From: Hahella chejuensis KCTC 2396
Lineage (GTDB): Bacteria > Pseudomonadota > Gammaproteobacteria > Pseudomonadales > Oleiphilaceae
Length of the DNA stretch: 64,000 nt
Direction of reading: 5' to 3'
Assembly (NCBI RefSeq): GCF_000012985.1
Contig: NC_007645.1
Coordinates: 248,001 to 312,000, forward strand
Positions 24,995 through 34,029 of the stretch are shown here, piece after piece (the first letter of the stretch is position 1; each line of letters begins with the position of its first letter). Below the pieces are notes generated by a model, which saw nothing but the letters and a program-made list of their open reading frames with translations, was not told the DNA's origin and did no database searches. The position numbers and the translations under genes were made by a program.

Positions 24995-25897
24995 CTAAAT
25001 GTTGCGCAGCTCCGCCAGCATTTCATCCATGAACGGGGTCTTATAGCCAAGGCCCCTGGCGCGGCGGCTGTCCAGACTGACGTCGCGGGGGCGCTTGGCC
25101 GGCATGATGACATCCCTTTGTTTTTGCTCCTGAACCAGATCTTCATCAAGTCCAAAGGTACGCGCCAGGGCTTTAAGAAAGTGATGGCGGGAGACGGTCT
25201 CTATGCCGCCCAGGTGCAGGGTGAGACCTTGCTGCATCTGGAAAAAGCGTACGATGCCCTGAGCGGCGGTGGCGTAATCCACCGCGGAGCGATATTCGTC
25301 GACAAAGCCGGTGAGCGTCTCGCCCTGACGCAGGCGCTCCAGCCATTGCGTCACGCCGCTCGGCTTGAGCAGACCCAGGCCGAACATCCAGGGCATACGC
25401 ACGATGGTGGCGCGGGGATGCTGTTCGCGGATCAACTTCTCCGCCATCGCCTTGTGCTCGCCATAGCGGTTGATGGGGTTCACCGGATCGCTTTCCCGGT
25501 ATACGCCCTGACGGCCGTCGAACACCAGATCGGTGGAGGTGAACAGCAGCGGAATATCTCTCTCCGCGCATAAAGCGGCGAGCAGGCGCGTCGCTTCCAC
25601 GTTCACTTGCAGAGAACGCTCCGGTTGCTGCTGGCAGGTATTGGGATCGGACAATGCGGCGGCGTGGATTACGGCGTCCGGCGTCAAATTGCGGAACATG
25701 GCCTGCGTCAGCTCGGCGTCGCACAGATCCTGGCGCACGCGAAACGGCGCTAAATCCTCCGGCAGCGTCACCTGATGGCTCTGCGCCAGCACTTCGTAAT
25801 CCTGATTCAGCGCCCGGCAGATATGCGCGCCTAAAAAGCCGCTGGCGCCGGTGACCAGCACTCTGGGTTTTTTGGCTTCGTTGGAAAAAAGTTGCAT
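24995..25897 (-). CDS. NAD(P)-dependent SDR sugar-nucleotide-type reductase (RmlD-like)
   Basis: A protein of 300 residues from the ATG at 25897. An in-frame extension to 26125 would overlap the divergent transporter gene and has no protein-like character, so I rejected it. The Rossmann fold opens with VLVTGASGFLGAHI. The extended-SDR catalytic residues appear as STDLVFDG (Thr/Ser) and NRYGEHKAMAE (Tyr-x3-Lys). It resembles dTDP-4-dehydrorhamnose reductases, but there are no rhamnose genes nearby, so the substrate is open. Confidence 0.85.
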   Translation of the reverse strand: MQLFSNEAKKPRVLVTGASGFLGAHICRALNQDYEVLAQSHQVTLPEDLAPFRVRQDLCDAELTQAMFRNLTPDAVIHAAALSDPNTCQQQPERSLQVNVEATRLLAALCAERDIPLLFTSTDLVFDGRQGVYRESDPVNPINRYGEHKAMAEKLIREQHPRATIVRMPWMFGLGLLKPSGVTQWLERLRQGETLTGFVDEYRSAVDYATAAQGIVRFFQMQQGLTLHLGGIETVSRHHFLKALARTFGLDEDLVQEQKQRDVIMPAKRPRDVSLDSRRARGLGYKTPFMDEMLAELRNI

Positions 25898-26029
25898 GAA
25901 AGTCCCTTGGTTTTTGGCCTGAGCCTGTGAACGGCAAGTCTGCCATTTAAGGCGGTTGTGATACAATCGGCGGTTTGTTTGCGGCCTTTGGACTTTTTTA
26001 TTTTCCCTTGGGGATGATGGAGGTAGTTG

Positions 26030-26956
26030 ATGAGAGTCGGCGCGTATCGTTCGGAAGCGATGTTGATTGTCGCGGCGGCGATTTGGGGGTTCGCCTTTGT
26101 CGCCCAGGTGGCGGGCATGGAGCACGTAGGCCCCTTTACTTTCAACGCCGCCCGCTTTGTGCTCGGCGGCCTGTCATTGATTCCTCTGCTCATCATCTTG
26201 CCGCGCCTGCAGCGGGTGGCGCCGGCCAAGCCCAAGGCTAAAGGCCTGTTACTGGGAAGCTGTCTGGCGGGTTTTTTTCTGTTCGCCGGCGCCTCGCTGC
26301 AACAGGTGGGGCTGCAGTACACCACCGCCGGTAAGGCGGGCTTCATCACCGGGCTTTATATCATTCTGGTTCCGATGTTTGCGTTATGCTGGGGACAGCG
26401 GGCCGAAGCCAAAATATGGTTTGGCGCGGCGCTATGCGTCATTGGCTTGTTTTATCTCAGCGTGCGGGAAGACTTTACCGTCTCCTATGGCGACTCCCTG
26501 CAATTGATCGGCGCCGGATTCTGGGCGGGGCATGTGTTGATGATCGGCTGGCTGTCCCCCCGGTTTAACCCTTTGCATATCTCCATCTTGCAGTTCCTGG
26601 TGTGCGGCGTAGTGAGCTGGATAGTGGCGTTCGCCGTTGAAACGCCCACTTGGAGCGGTCTGTGGGGCGCTTCCTGGTCAATCGCCTATGCGGGCTTCAT
26701 GTCTGTGGGAATCGCCTATACTTTGCAGGTGATCGGCCAACAGCATGCGCCGGCGACCCGGGTCGCCATCATCATCAGCCTGGAGACGGTTTTCGCGGTG
26801 CTGGGCGGGTGGTTGCTGCTTCAGGAAGTCCTGGATGAAAAAGCCATTTATGGCTGTGGTCTTATGCTTGCCGGCATGATAGTTTCGCAGCTGAATTTCA
26901 ACCGTGGCCGCACCCGAGAGAGAAAGTTGCTGGACTCCGGCGCGGCGGGTTCCTGA
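26030..26956 (+). CDS. EamA-family (DMT) transporter
   Basis: A protein of 308 residues with about ten membrane helices in two EamA repeats; the first repeat shows AAAIWGFAFVAQVAGMEHVGP and the second GAGFWAGHVLMIGWLSPRF. The ATG at 26030 follows a GGAGG site; a TTG one codon earlier is unlikely. The family exports or imports small metabolites such as amino acids. It is divergent from the SDR gene. Substrate unknown. Confidence 0.9.
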   Translation: MRVGAYRSEAMLIVAAAIWGFAFVAQVAGMEHVGPFTFNAARFVLGGLSLIPLLIILPRLQRVAPAKPKAKGLLLGSCLAGFFLFAGASLQQVGLQYTTAGKAGFITGLYIILVPMFALCWGQRAEAKIWFGAALCVIGLFYLSVREDFTVSYGDSLQLIGAGFWAGHVLMIGWLSPRFNPLHISILQFLVCGVVSWIVAFAVETPTWSGLWGASWSIAYAGFMSVGIAYTLQVIGQQHAPATRVAIIISLETVFAVLGGWLLLQEVLDEKAIYGCGLMLAGMIVSQLNFNRGRTRERKLLDSGAAGS

Positions 26957-27098
26957 TCAGGCCTTTCGGTCTGAACACAACGCTTAAAAAACGCCTGTTG
27001 GACTGTATAAGACGCCAGTTGGGCTATGCAAGTCCGCCAACTACTGTAAAATACGGGGCCTTTTTTGATGTACTCCTTATTAAGGTGATTAAGCCGGG

Positions 27099-27854
27099 AT
27101 GCTGGATACTTCCATCGCAATAGAAACGCCGGAAGGCGTGGATTTCGATCTCACTCCCGCCGGGCCGCTTTCCCGCGCGCTGGCGTACATGGCCGACTTC
27201 TTCATTCGGTTGGGCGTCGTCCTGGCCTGTATGATTGTCCTGTCTATCCTTGGTGAAGCCGGTTACGGCATAGGACTGATTATTTACTTTGTGCTGGAGT
27301 GGTTTTACCCGGTGCTGTTTGAGGTATACCGGGGCGCGACGCCGGGCAAAAAGTGGATGAACCTCATCGTAGTCCACGACGATGGCGCTCCTATTACGTT
27401 TTCTTCCTCGCTGCTGCGCAACCTCCTGCGCGCAGCGGACATTCTGCCGGTGTTTTACGCTTTGGGCCTGGTGTCCATGATGTGCAACAAACAATTCAAG
27501 CGTCTGGGCGATATCGCCGCAGGCACAGTGGTCGTCAGAGCGCGTCGCGCGGAGGCGTTGACGGCGCTGGCGGAGCCGGGCGTGCGGGCGCCGAGCGTCC
27601 CCCTCAAACCGGAAGAGCAGAAGGCCATCGTGCAATTTGCGCAACGGGCTGGCGTGCTGTCCCAGGCGCGCCGTCAGGAACTGGCCAACATTCTGGAGCC
27701 GTTGCATCACGAAAAAGACGAAGCGGCGGTCGTTAATCTCAATCAGATGGCGAACTATCTGCTGGGCAAGACGCCGGGTCCTGAGCCTGTGCAGGAGCCT
27801 TTCGCGCCAGAGCCGTCATCATCCATCGCGCAACCACCTGAGGAGCGGCAGTGA
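27099..27854 (+). CDS. RDD-family membrane protein
   Basis: A 251-residue protein and the first gene of a six-gene operon. The RDD domain (residues about 10-150) has the motif PAGPLSRALAYMADFFIRLG with its Arg and Asp, and the typical second motif RLGDIAAGTVVV after a loop with two further membrane helices. A soluble C-terminal tail of about 90 residues (SQARRQELANILEPLHHEKD) is Pro/Glu-rich at the end. The stop overlaps the next start by 4 bp. RDD proteins are small transport-like proteins; one has been linked to Na+/H+ exchange. Here the operon context suggests a membrane-associated complex with a MoxR chaperone. Confidence 0.9.
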   Translation: MLDTSIAIETPEGVDFDLTPAGPLSRALAYMADFFIRLGVVLACMIVLSILGEAGYGIGLIIYFVLEWFYPVLFEVYRGATPGKKWMNLIVVHDDGAPITFSSSLLRNLLRAADILPVFYALGLVSMMCNKQFKRLGDIAAGTVVVRARRAEALTALAEPGVRAPSVPLKPEEQKAIVQFAQRAGVLSQARRQELANILEPLHHEKDEAAVVNLNQMANYLLGKTPGPEPVQEPFAPEPSSSIAQPPEERQ

Positions 27855-28816
27855 AGCAGGACGTATTTGAGCGCCAACAGCAGCATTTTTGGAGCGAGTA
27901 CGCAGTATTACTGCAAAGGCTGGAGACAGGCGACACAACGGGCTATCGCAATTTCGCCAGTTCTTACCGGCGTCTGTGTCAGCACTTGTCCGTCGCCCGT
28001 CATCGCAGCTATTCGCCGCATCTGGTCACCTATCTGAATGACTTGATGCTGCGCGGGCATCAGATGCTGTATCGTCGCCCCAGTCATTTCTGGCTGAGTT
28101 TTCTGGGGTTTATCCGCTATGACTTTCCCCAGGCGGTGCGCGCCAATCAGCACTATGTCTGGTTGGCCAGCGCTTTGTTGTATCTGCCATTCATCCTGCT
28201 GATCATCGCTATCAAGCTGCAGCCGGATCTGGTGAACCTGGTGCTGGACCCGCACGACGTCGCTTCATACGAAGCGATGTACGACCCCACTTCGGAACGC
28301 TTGGGACGTTCGCGAGAGGCGTCTACCGACGTACAGATGTTCGGGTTTTACATCTATAACAACATCGGTATTGCTTTCCGCACTTTCGCCACGGGCATTC
28401 TGTATACCCTGGGCAGCCTTTTCTTTTTGATTTACAACGGCATTCATATGGGCGCCGTCGCCGGACATTTGACGGAGATCGGGTATACCGAGCCGTTCTG
28501 GACCTTCGTTATCGCCCATGGCGCCTTTGAGCTCACGGCGATTGTGTTTTCCGGGGCGGCGGGCATTAAGCTGGGCTTCTCTCTGTTATCTCCCGGCAAT
28601 CTCTCCCGCATGGAGTCCCTGAAGCGCTCGGCGAAGGCGTGTACGCCCATTCTGTTCGGCATGGTGGGGATGTTGCTGATCGCTGCGTTTATTGAAGCGT
28701 TCTGGTCTTCCGATCACACCATGCCGGCGACAGTGAAATATACCGTTGGCGCAGTCATGTGGGCGTTGGTGACCTGTTATTTTGTTTTCAGCGGGAGGGT
28801 GCGTGAACCCCGCTAA
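27851..28816 (+). CDS. SpoIIM/DUF95-family membrane protein
   Basis: A 321-residue protein starting with GTG inside the stop region of the RDD gene. The soluble N-terminal part (residues 1-95) is followed by about five membrane segments. The family hallmarks are the region NNIGIAFRTFATGI and the segment VIAHGAFELTAIVFSGAAG. In sporulating Bacillus the relative SpoIIM acts in engulfment; in Gram-negatives this family is found with RDD, MoxR and DUF58 genes, as here. Function here is not established. Confidence 0.9.
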   Translation: MKQDVFERQQQHFWSEYAVLLQRLETGDTTGYRNFASSYRRLCQHLSVARHRSYSPHLVTYLNDLMLRGHQMLYRRPSHFWLSFLGFIRYDFPQAVRANQHYVWLASALLYLPFILLIIAIKLQPDLVNLVLDPHDVASYEAMYDPTSERLGRSREASTDVQMFGFYIYNNIGIAFRTFATGILYTLGSLFFLIYNGIHMGAVAGHLTEIGYTEPFWTFVIAHGAFELTAIVFSGAAGIKLGFSLLSPGNLSRMESLKRSAKACTPILFGMVGMLLIAAFIEAFWSSDHTMPATVKYTVGAVMWALVTCYFVFSGRVREPR

Positions 28817-30389
28817 TATCAATTTCCGTTTACGCCCCCGGGACCACTATGAAGCCGTGGACCTGGGCTGTCAGTTCGTGCGGCGCTGGTGGAAACAGCT
28901 CTACGCGGTATGGCTATTGACGATGGTTCCGGTGGTGGCGGTGTGCTGGCTGCTGATTGACGACCTCAACTATGTCAGTATCGCCGTGTGGTGGGTGAAG
29001 CCGCTGTTTGAGCGCGGGCAATTGTATTTTCTGAGCCGCGCGGTTTTCGGCGCCCCGCCGACAATTAAGGAAACCCTGCGGCAAACGCCGAAGCTGATGT
29101 TTCTGCAATGTTTCGCCACGCTGACCTGGCGGCGTTTCAGTCCGACCCGTTCCTTTGATTTGCCTGTCATCCAGTTGGAGGGATTAAAAGGCAAGAGCCG
29201 GCAGCAACGCATGACAGTGCTGCATCGCGATAACGCGGCGTCCGTCAGCTTTTGGGTCACCATCGTCGGCGTGCATCTGGAGAACTTTCTGATGCTCGCT
29301 GCGGTGGGGCTGGTTGTGATGTTTGTCCCTCAAGGCGTACAGCTTGAATGGGAGACCTTCTTTGATGCGGCGCCGCTGTTCATCGTTTGTTACTTTGTCG
29401 GCATGGCCCTGGTGGGTCCTATATACGCCGCCAGCGGATTCGCTTTGTACCTGAATCGTCGCATCATGCTGGAAGGCTGGGACCTGGAGTTGATATTCCG
29501 TCAGCTGGGTCAGCGTCTGGAAGAGCGTCAAGGATCGTTTCCTTCCGGCGATGGCGGCGCTGCGCGTCGAGTGACTCAGGCTCTGTGTCTGGTATTGGCG
29601 TTGGGCGCGTTGGCGCTTCCCCCTTCTGGCTCCGTTCGCGCAGAAACGGCGACTGAGCAGGCAGAGGAGGGGGACAGTCAAAACTGGGACGCCGACAGAT
29701 CCGCGCTGACGCCGGATAAGGCGAAAGAAGACATCGAGAAAATTCTGAAAGGACCGGACTTCCGTAACATCGTCAAGAAAGAGGCGCCCAAATTCTGGAA
29801 AGAGTGGGAAGACCAGCAGGAAGAAAAGCGCGATAAGCAGCTGGACGACCTCAAAAGCTCCGACTTTTCCTTTGGCGAATATTTCGCGCAGATCTTCAAG
29901 TTACTGGTCTGGGCGACGCTGATTGGCCTGATTTTATACCTGCTGTACCGCTACCGGGACTCTATCCTGGCGTTGTCATGGATGCCTCGCATCGAACGCA
30001 AGGAGAAGAGCAAACCGACCCATGTGTTTGACCTTGATATCCGCGAGGAGTCGTTGCCGCCGCAGTTGGCCGACGAAGCCTGGGCATTGTGGGAGCAGGG
30101 ACGTCACCGGGACGCTTTGGGCTTGTTATACCGCGGCGGCCTGTCTCGTCTGGTGCATCGCCACGGCTTGCGTCTGAATCGCGGCGCCACAGAGGGGGAT
30201 TGCGTGGCGATGCTGAAGCGTCGTCAGAGCGGCGCGCTCAGCGACTATTTCGCCAGTCTGACCAGCGCCTGGCAGCATTTGGCGTACGCTCACGAACTGC
30301 CGACCTCTGAGCGTTTTCAGGAGCTGTGTCAGGGCTGGAGCAAGGTTTTTGACGCAGAGAGGGAAGGAGGCGAGTATGCAGCGCAGTAA
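28803..30389 (+). CDS. DUF4129-containing membrane protein
   Basis: A protein of 528 residues from the GTG at 28803, which follows GGGAGG and overlaps the previous gene by 14 bp. The N-terminal 230 residues are a multi-pass membrane region. Near residues 255-280 a hydrophobic stretch ending in SGSVRAET looks like an internal signal peptide. It is followed by a charged helical segment, another membrane helix (about 370-390) and the C-terminal DUF4129 domain (LADEAWALWEQGRHRDALGLL). It thus looks like a fusion of two membrane proteins. DUF4129 domains occur in MoxR operons; activity unknown. Confidence 0.85.
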   Translation: MNPANINFRLRPRDHYEAVDLGCQFVRRWWKQLYAVWLLTMVPVVAVCWLLIDDLNYVSIAVWWVKPLFERGQLYFLSRAVFGAPPTIKETLRQTPKLMFLQCFATLTWRRFSPTRSFDLPVIQLEGLKGKSRQQRMTVLHRDNAASVSFWVTIVGVHLENFLMLAAVGLVVMFVPQGVQLEWETFFDAAPLFIVCYFVGMALVGPIYAASGFALYLNRRIMLEGWDLELIFRQLGQRLEERQGSFPSGDGGAARRVTQALCLVLALGALALPPSGSVRAETATEQAEEGDSQNWDADRSALTPDKAKEDIEKILKGPDFRNIVKKEAPKFWKEWEDQQEEKRDKQLDDLKSSDFSFGEYFAQIFKLLVWATLIGLILYLLYRYRDSILALSWMPRIERKEKSKPTHVFDLDIREESLPPQLADEAWALWEQGRHRDALGLLYRGGLSRLVHRHGLRLNRGATEGDCVAMLKRRQSGALSDYFASLTSAWQHLAYAHELPTSERFQELCQGWSKVFDAEREGGEYAAQ

Positions 30390-31608
30390 TTCCTTCGCCG
30401 CTATCGGTATCGTCATCGCTGTTTTAGTGTTAGTGGCTTTGGGCGTCTATTGGTATCAGGGACTGGAGTGGATCGAGTATGAGCGCGACCTGGGACCGAA
30501 TGAGAAAGCCCGACGCGAGCCATTCCTGGCGGCCCAGTTATTCATTGAGAAGCGTGGTTATAAGCTGGAGAGCAACCCCAGTTTTCGTGACTTCGATGAT
30601 CCGGATTTTGCGCTGAAAACATCCACGGAAGACGCCATTGTGCTGGTGGATGCGTATGGCTCGCTGTCGCAGAAGCGGACGCAAACCCTGCTGGAGTGGG
30701 TGGAGCGCGGCGGTCACTTGATGGTGACGGCGAAGAACCCCTATCTCAAAGGGATGGATAAGATCCAGGACCCGATTTTCGAAGAGTTTGGAGTGGAAGT
30801 GGAGCGCAACGGTCAGGGCGACTTCGATGAGGAGCTGTGGGGCGCGATAAGCACCATTGGCGGTTACGTCGGCATCACGCAAGAGGATCTATGCCCCATG
30901 CTTTATCCCCAGGCGGAATTCTCGTTCGAGGGGGATGAAAACAGCATTGGCGTGCACTTCCTTTCCAACGATACGCTCTATGGCCAGGACGATTACCTCT
31001 ACGCCTCCGTCGGCCCGGATGGCGCTTCGCGCATGCTGCAGTATGAGTATGGCGACGGCATGGTGACTTACATGGTCAGCCTGGATATGTGGAAGAACTT
31101 CGCCATCGGCTGTCAGGACCACGCTTATATGCTGTGGCAGATGGCGCCCGGGGACAGCGGGGTCATGCATTTTTATTACAACCGGGATTTTCCCAGTCTG
31201 GGCTCCGTGCTCTGGCGTCACTTCTATGCGGCGATCGCGGTCGGAGCGCTGACGCTGTTTTTATGGTTGTGGTATCGGGGTATGCGTTTCGGTCCGTTGC
31301 GGGATGAAGAGCCGGGAACCCAGCGCCAGATTCTTGAGCACATCGCCGCCAGCGCCCGTTTCCTGTGGCGTATGGATAAAGGACAAGCTCTGGTGGAAAG
31401 CGTCAGAGCGGAAACCTGGCAGGCGATTTCGAAGCGGCTGCAGCATATTACGCGGCTGGAGCAATCCGTTCAGATCGCCCAGCTGGCCAAGCATTTTCAA
31501 ATGAATGAACAAGCGGTGGAGGCGGCCCTGTTCGGCCCCATACCCAATGATCCGGTAAGTTTTGTCAATATTATTCGAGCGTTGAAGCGAATAAAGGATA
31601 AGTTATGA
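30376..31608 (+). CDS. DUF4350 membrane protein
   Basis: A protein of 410 residues from the ATG at 30376, which follows GGAGG and overlaps the preceding gene by 14 bp. One N-terminal membrane helix (AIGIVIAVLVLVALGVYWY) leads to a periplasmic domain of the DUF4350 type with a GATase-like core (AIVLVDAYGSLSQKRTQTLL). A second helix follows (AAIAVGALTLFLWLWYRGMRFG) and a cytoplasmic helical tail with a basic and glutamine-rich segment. It is part of the MoxR operon and may be a client or scaffold of the MoxR ATPase. Confidence 0.85.
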   Translation: MQRSNSFAAIGIVIAVLVLVALGVYWYQGLEWIEYERDLGPNEKARREPFLAAQLFIEKRGYKLESNPSFRDFDDPDFALKTSTEDAIVLVDAYGSLSQKRTQTLLEWVERGGHLMVTAKNPYLKGMDKIQDPIFEEFGVEVERNGQGDFDEELWGAISTIGGYVGITQEDLCPMLYPQAEFSFEGDENSIGVHFLSNDTLYGQDDYLYASVGPDGASRMLQYEYGDGMVTYMVSLDMWKNFAIGCQDHAYMLWQMAPGDSGVMHFYYNRDFPSLGSVLWRHFYAAIAVGALTLFLWLWYRGMRFGPLRDEEPGTQRQILEHIAASARFLWRMDKGQALVESVRAETWQAISKRLQHITRLEQSVQIAQLAKHFQMNEQAVEAALFGPIPNDPVSFVNIIRALKRIKDKL

Positions 31609-32588
31609 GTGAAGCCCACATCGAAGAATCCGAACTGCAATCCATCAGCCAGCAACTGCAGACTCTGAAGTCTGAGCTGGAAAAGGCGATAGTGGGGCAG
31701 TCCGACATTATCGAACATACCCTGATCGCCCTGGTGGCCGGAGGTCACGTGCTGATCGAAGGCGTTCCCGGTCTGGGCAAGACGCTGCTGGTGCGGGCGC
31801 TGGCGAAAACCTTTCAGGGCAAGTTCGGGCGCATTCAGTTCACCCCGGATCTGATGCCCAGCGACGTCACCGGCCACTCCATGTATCACATGGAGACGCA
31901 GAGCTTCAAAATCCGTAAGGGACCGGCGTTCACCAACCTGCTGCTGGCGGACGAAATCAACCGCGCCCCGGCGAAAACCCAGGCGGCGTTGCTGGAAGTG
32001 ATGCAGGAATATCAGGTCACTATCGATGGCACGTCTTTCCCGGTGCCTACGCCTTTCATGGTGCTGGCGACCCAGAACCCGATCGAGCAGGAAGGCACTT
32101 ATCCGTTGCCGGAAGCGGAGTTGGATCGTTTCATTATGAAACTGCTGATTGAGTTCCCCAGCGCGGAAAACGAAGCCTCCATCGTACGTCAGGTCAATGA
32201 CAGCCGCGGCGCCAAAGTGGATTATCTGGCCCGGGTCAGCGCGCTGACTTCGCCGGAAGAAGTCGGCGTTTGGCAGGCGGCGGCCTGGCGAATTCTGGCG
32301 GATGACGCGGTGGTGGATTACGCGGTGCGCATCACCCGCGCCACTCGTGAATGGCCGGGGGTCGCTCGCGGCGCCGGTCCACGCGGCAGCATCAACCTGA
32401 TTCGCGCGGCGAAAGCGCGGGCGCTGATGGAAGGACGTCCTTACATTCTGCCTGACGACGTCAAATTGCTGGCCCCGGCGGTGCTGCGCCATCGTTTGCT
32501 GCTGTCCGCAGATATGGAGATTGAAGGCGTTAGCGTCGATAAACTCCTCGCCGGCATGCTGGAAGAGATTGAGGCCCCCCGTAAATGA
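31605..32588 (+). CDS. MoxR-family AAA+ ATPase
   Basis: A 327-residue AAA+ chaperone. Walker A is GVPGLGKT, Walker B is LLADEINR, sensor 1 is LATQNPIEQEGTYPLPEAEL (MoxR signature), and the sensor 2 and lid region lies near the end (PRGSINLIRAAKARAL). MoxR ATPases insert metal ions or mature protein complexes, often with von Willebrand A proteins; here the adjacent DUF58 protein has that role. The ATG overlaps the DUF4350 stop by 4 bp and the stop overlaps the DUF58 start by 4 bp. Confidence 0.95.
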   Translation: MSEAHIEESELQSISQQLQTLKSELEKAIVGQSDIIEHTLIALVAGGHVLIEGVPGLGKTLLVRALAKTFQGKFGRIQFTPDLMPSDVTGHSMYHMETQSFKIRKGPAFTNLLLADEINRAPAKTQAALLEVMQEYQVTIDGTSFPVPTPFMVLATQNPIEQEGTYPLPEAELDRFIMKLLIEFPSAENEASIVRQVNDSRGAKVDYLARVSALTSPEEVGVWQAAAWRILADDAVVDYAVRITRATREWPGVARGAGPRGSINLIRAAKARALMEGRPYILPDDVKLLAPAVLRHRLLLSADMEIEGVSVDKLLAGMLEEIEAPRK

Positions 32589-33958
32589 GACGCAGAGGGT
32601 TGCAACCCAGTCCGCAGTTGCTCTACTGCGGACTCGCCGTCACGCTCGCTCTGCTGTGCTGGCAGGGCTATGAGCTGTGGACGGGCGACGGCGACTGGCT
32701 GCCGGCGCCTGGAAGTGAGGTCGGCGAAGGCTTTTTCAATGTGCTGATGGGGCTTGCGACAGTAGCGGTCCTGCTGCTGGCGGCGGATCTGTTCGTGTCC
32801 TGGCGTCTGCCGTCGGCGCAGATTCACCGCGAAGTGCGTCACAATCTGGCGCTGGACCAGTGGATTCCCGTCAAACTCACCATCACCCATGACTTTCCTT
32901 ACGCGGCCACGCTGGAAGTGCACGACCATATTCCGGTGGACTGCGAGTTCGAAGGACTGCCTTTGGTTGTTCCGATGGAGCCGGGTCACCGCACGACCGT
33001 GGAGTATCGACTGCGGCCCCGTCGCCGTGGCCCTTTGGAGTTAACCCGGGCGGAAGTCCGCGTGCGCTCGGTGGCGGGATTCTGGCTGTTGCGCCAGATC
33101 CATGTCGTGGAAACCTCCGCCAAGGTGTTTCCTGACTTCGCCTCTATTGAAGGCTACCAGTTACTGGCCACGGACAATCATACCAGCCAGATGGGCATTC
33201 GCCGTAAGCCGCGTCGCGGCGAAGGCATGGATTTCCATCAGTTAAGGGAATATCGACAGGGTGATTCACAGCGGCAGATCGACTGGAAAGCCACCTCCCG
33301 TCGCCAGAAACTGATTTCCCGAGAGTATCAGGACGAGCGCGATCAGCAGGTCATCCTGCTGCTGGACGGCGGTCGTCGTATGCTGACGCAGGATGGCGTG
33401 AGCACGCATTTCGATCACTGTCTGAACTGTTTGCTGATGCTGTCGTATGTCGCCTTACGCCAGGGAGACGCTGTAGGTATGATGAGTTTCGGCGCTTCCG
33501 TAAAGCATGCTTCGCCGATTAAGGGCGCCACCAACATCAACCGTCTGATCAACCACTTCTACGACTTTTATCCGGATAAGTCTGCGCCGGATTATCTGGA
33601 GGCGGCCCGTGAGTTGATGCAGCGGTATCGCAAGCGTTCTCTGGTGGTGCTCACCACCAACCTGAGGGAAGAGGACAGCGACGACATCATCAACGCCTGT
33701 CGCCTGCTGCAAAAACGCCACTTGGTGCTGGTAGCGAACCTGCGTGAGGAAACTCTGGATCGGACGCTTGCGGAGGATGTTCGCAATTTCGATCAAGCGG
33801 TGGTTTACGCCGGTGTTGTGGATTATCTGCGCCAGCGTGACAAACTGCAGGAGAAACTGCGCGCACAGGGCCTGTTCTTTGTAGATTGCGCCCCCAGCAA
33901 ACTCACCGCGCAGGTTATCAACAGCTACTTCTCCATCAAGCGGGCGGGCTACCTCTAG
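32585..33958 (+). CDS. DUF58 (vWA-like) protein
   Basis: A 457-residue protein with two N-terminal membrane helices (LLYCGLAVTLALLCWQGY and VLMGLATVAVLLLAADLFV). A beta-rich periplasmic-like region comes next, and then the DUF58 core RRKPRRGEGMDFHQLREYR with QIDWKATSR. The C-terminal vWA-like part has VILLLDGGRRM, in which the usual DxSxS MIDAS motif is altered to DGGRR. DUF58 proteins pair with MoxR ATPases. It ends the operon. It may be the last component assembled or remodelled by MoxR. Confidence 0.92.
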   Translation: MRRRGLQPSPQLLYCGLAVTLALLCWQGYELWTGDGDWLPAPGSEVGEGFFNVLMGLATVAVLLLAADLFVSWRLPSAQIHREVRHNLALDQWIPVKLTITHDFPYAATLEVHDHIPVDCEFEGLPLVVPMEPGHRTTVEYRLRPRRRGPLELTRAEVRVRSVAGFWLLRQIHVVETSAKVFPDFASIEGYQLLATDNHTSQMGIRRKPRRGEGMDFHQLREYRQGDSQRQIDWKATSRRQKLISREYQDERDQQVILLLDGGRRMLTQDGVSTHFDHCLNCLLMLSYVALRQGDAVGMMSFGASVKHASPIKGATNINRLINHFYDFYPDKSAPDYLEAARELMQRYRKRSLVVLTTNLREEDSDDIINACRLLQKRHLVLVANLREETLDRTLAEDVRNFDQAVVYAGVVDYLRQRDKLQEKLRAQGLFFVDCAPSKLTAQVINSYFSIKRAGYL

Positions 33959-34029
33959 CTCCTCTACACGCTTCGGGACGGGCTCTGCTATGCTTGCATT
34001 TGTCGCAGCATTTTATAGGAGCCTGTCCC

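Noticed and set aside
25898-26125. In-frame 76-codon extension of the SDR gene
   Set aside because: It overlaps the start of the divergent EamA transporter and is basic, low-complexity sequence; the Rossmann motif is at the right distance from the ATG at 25897.
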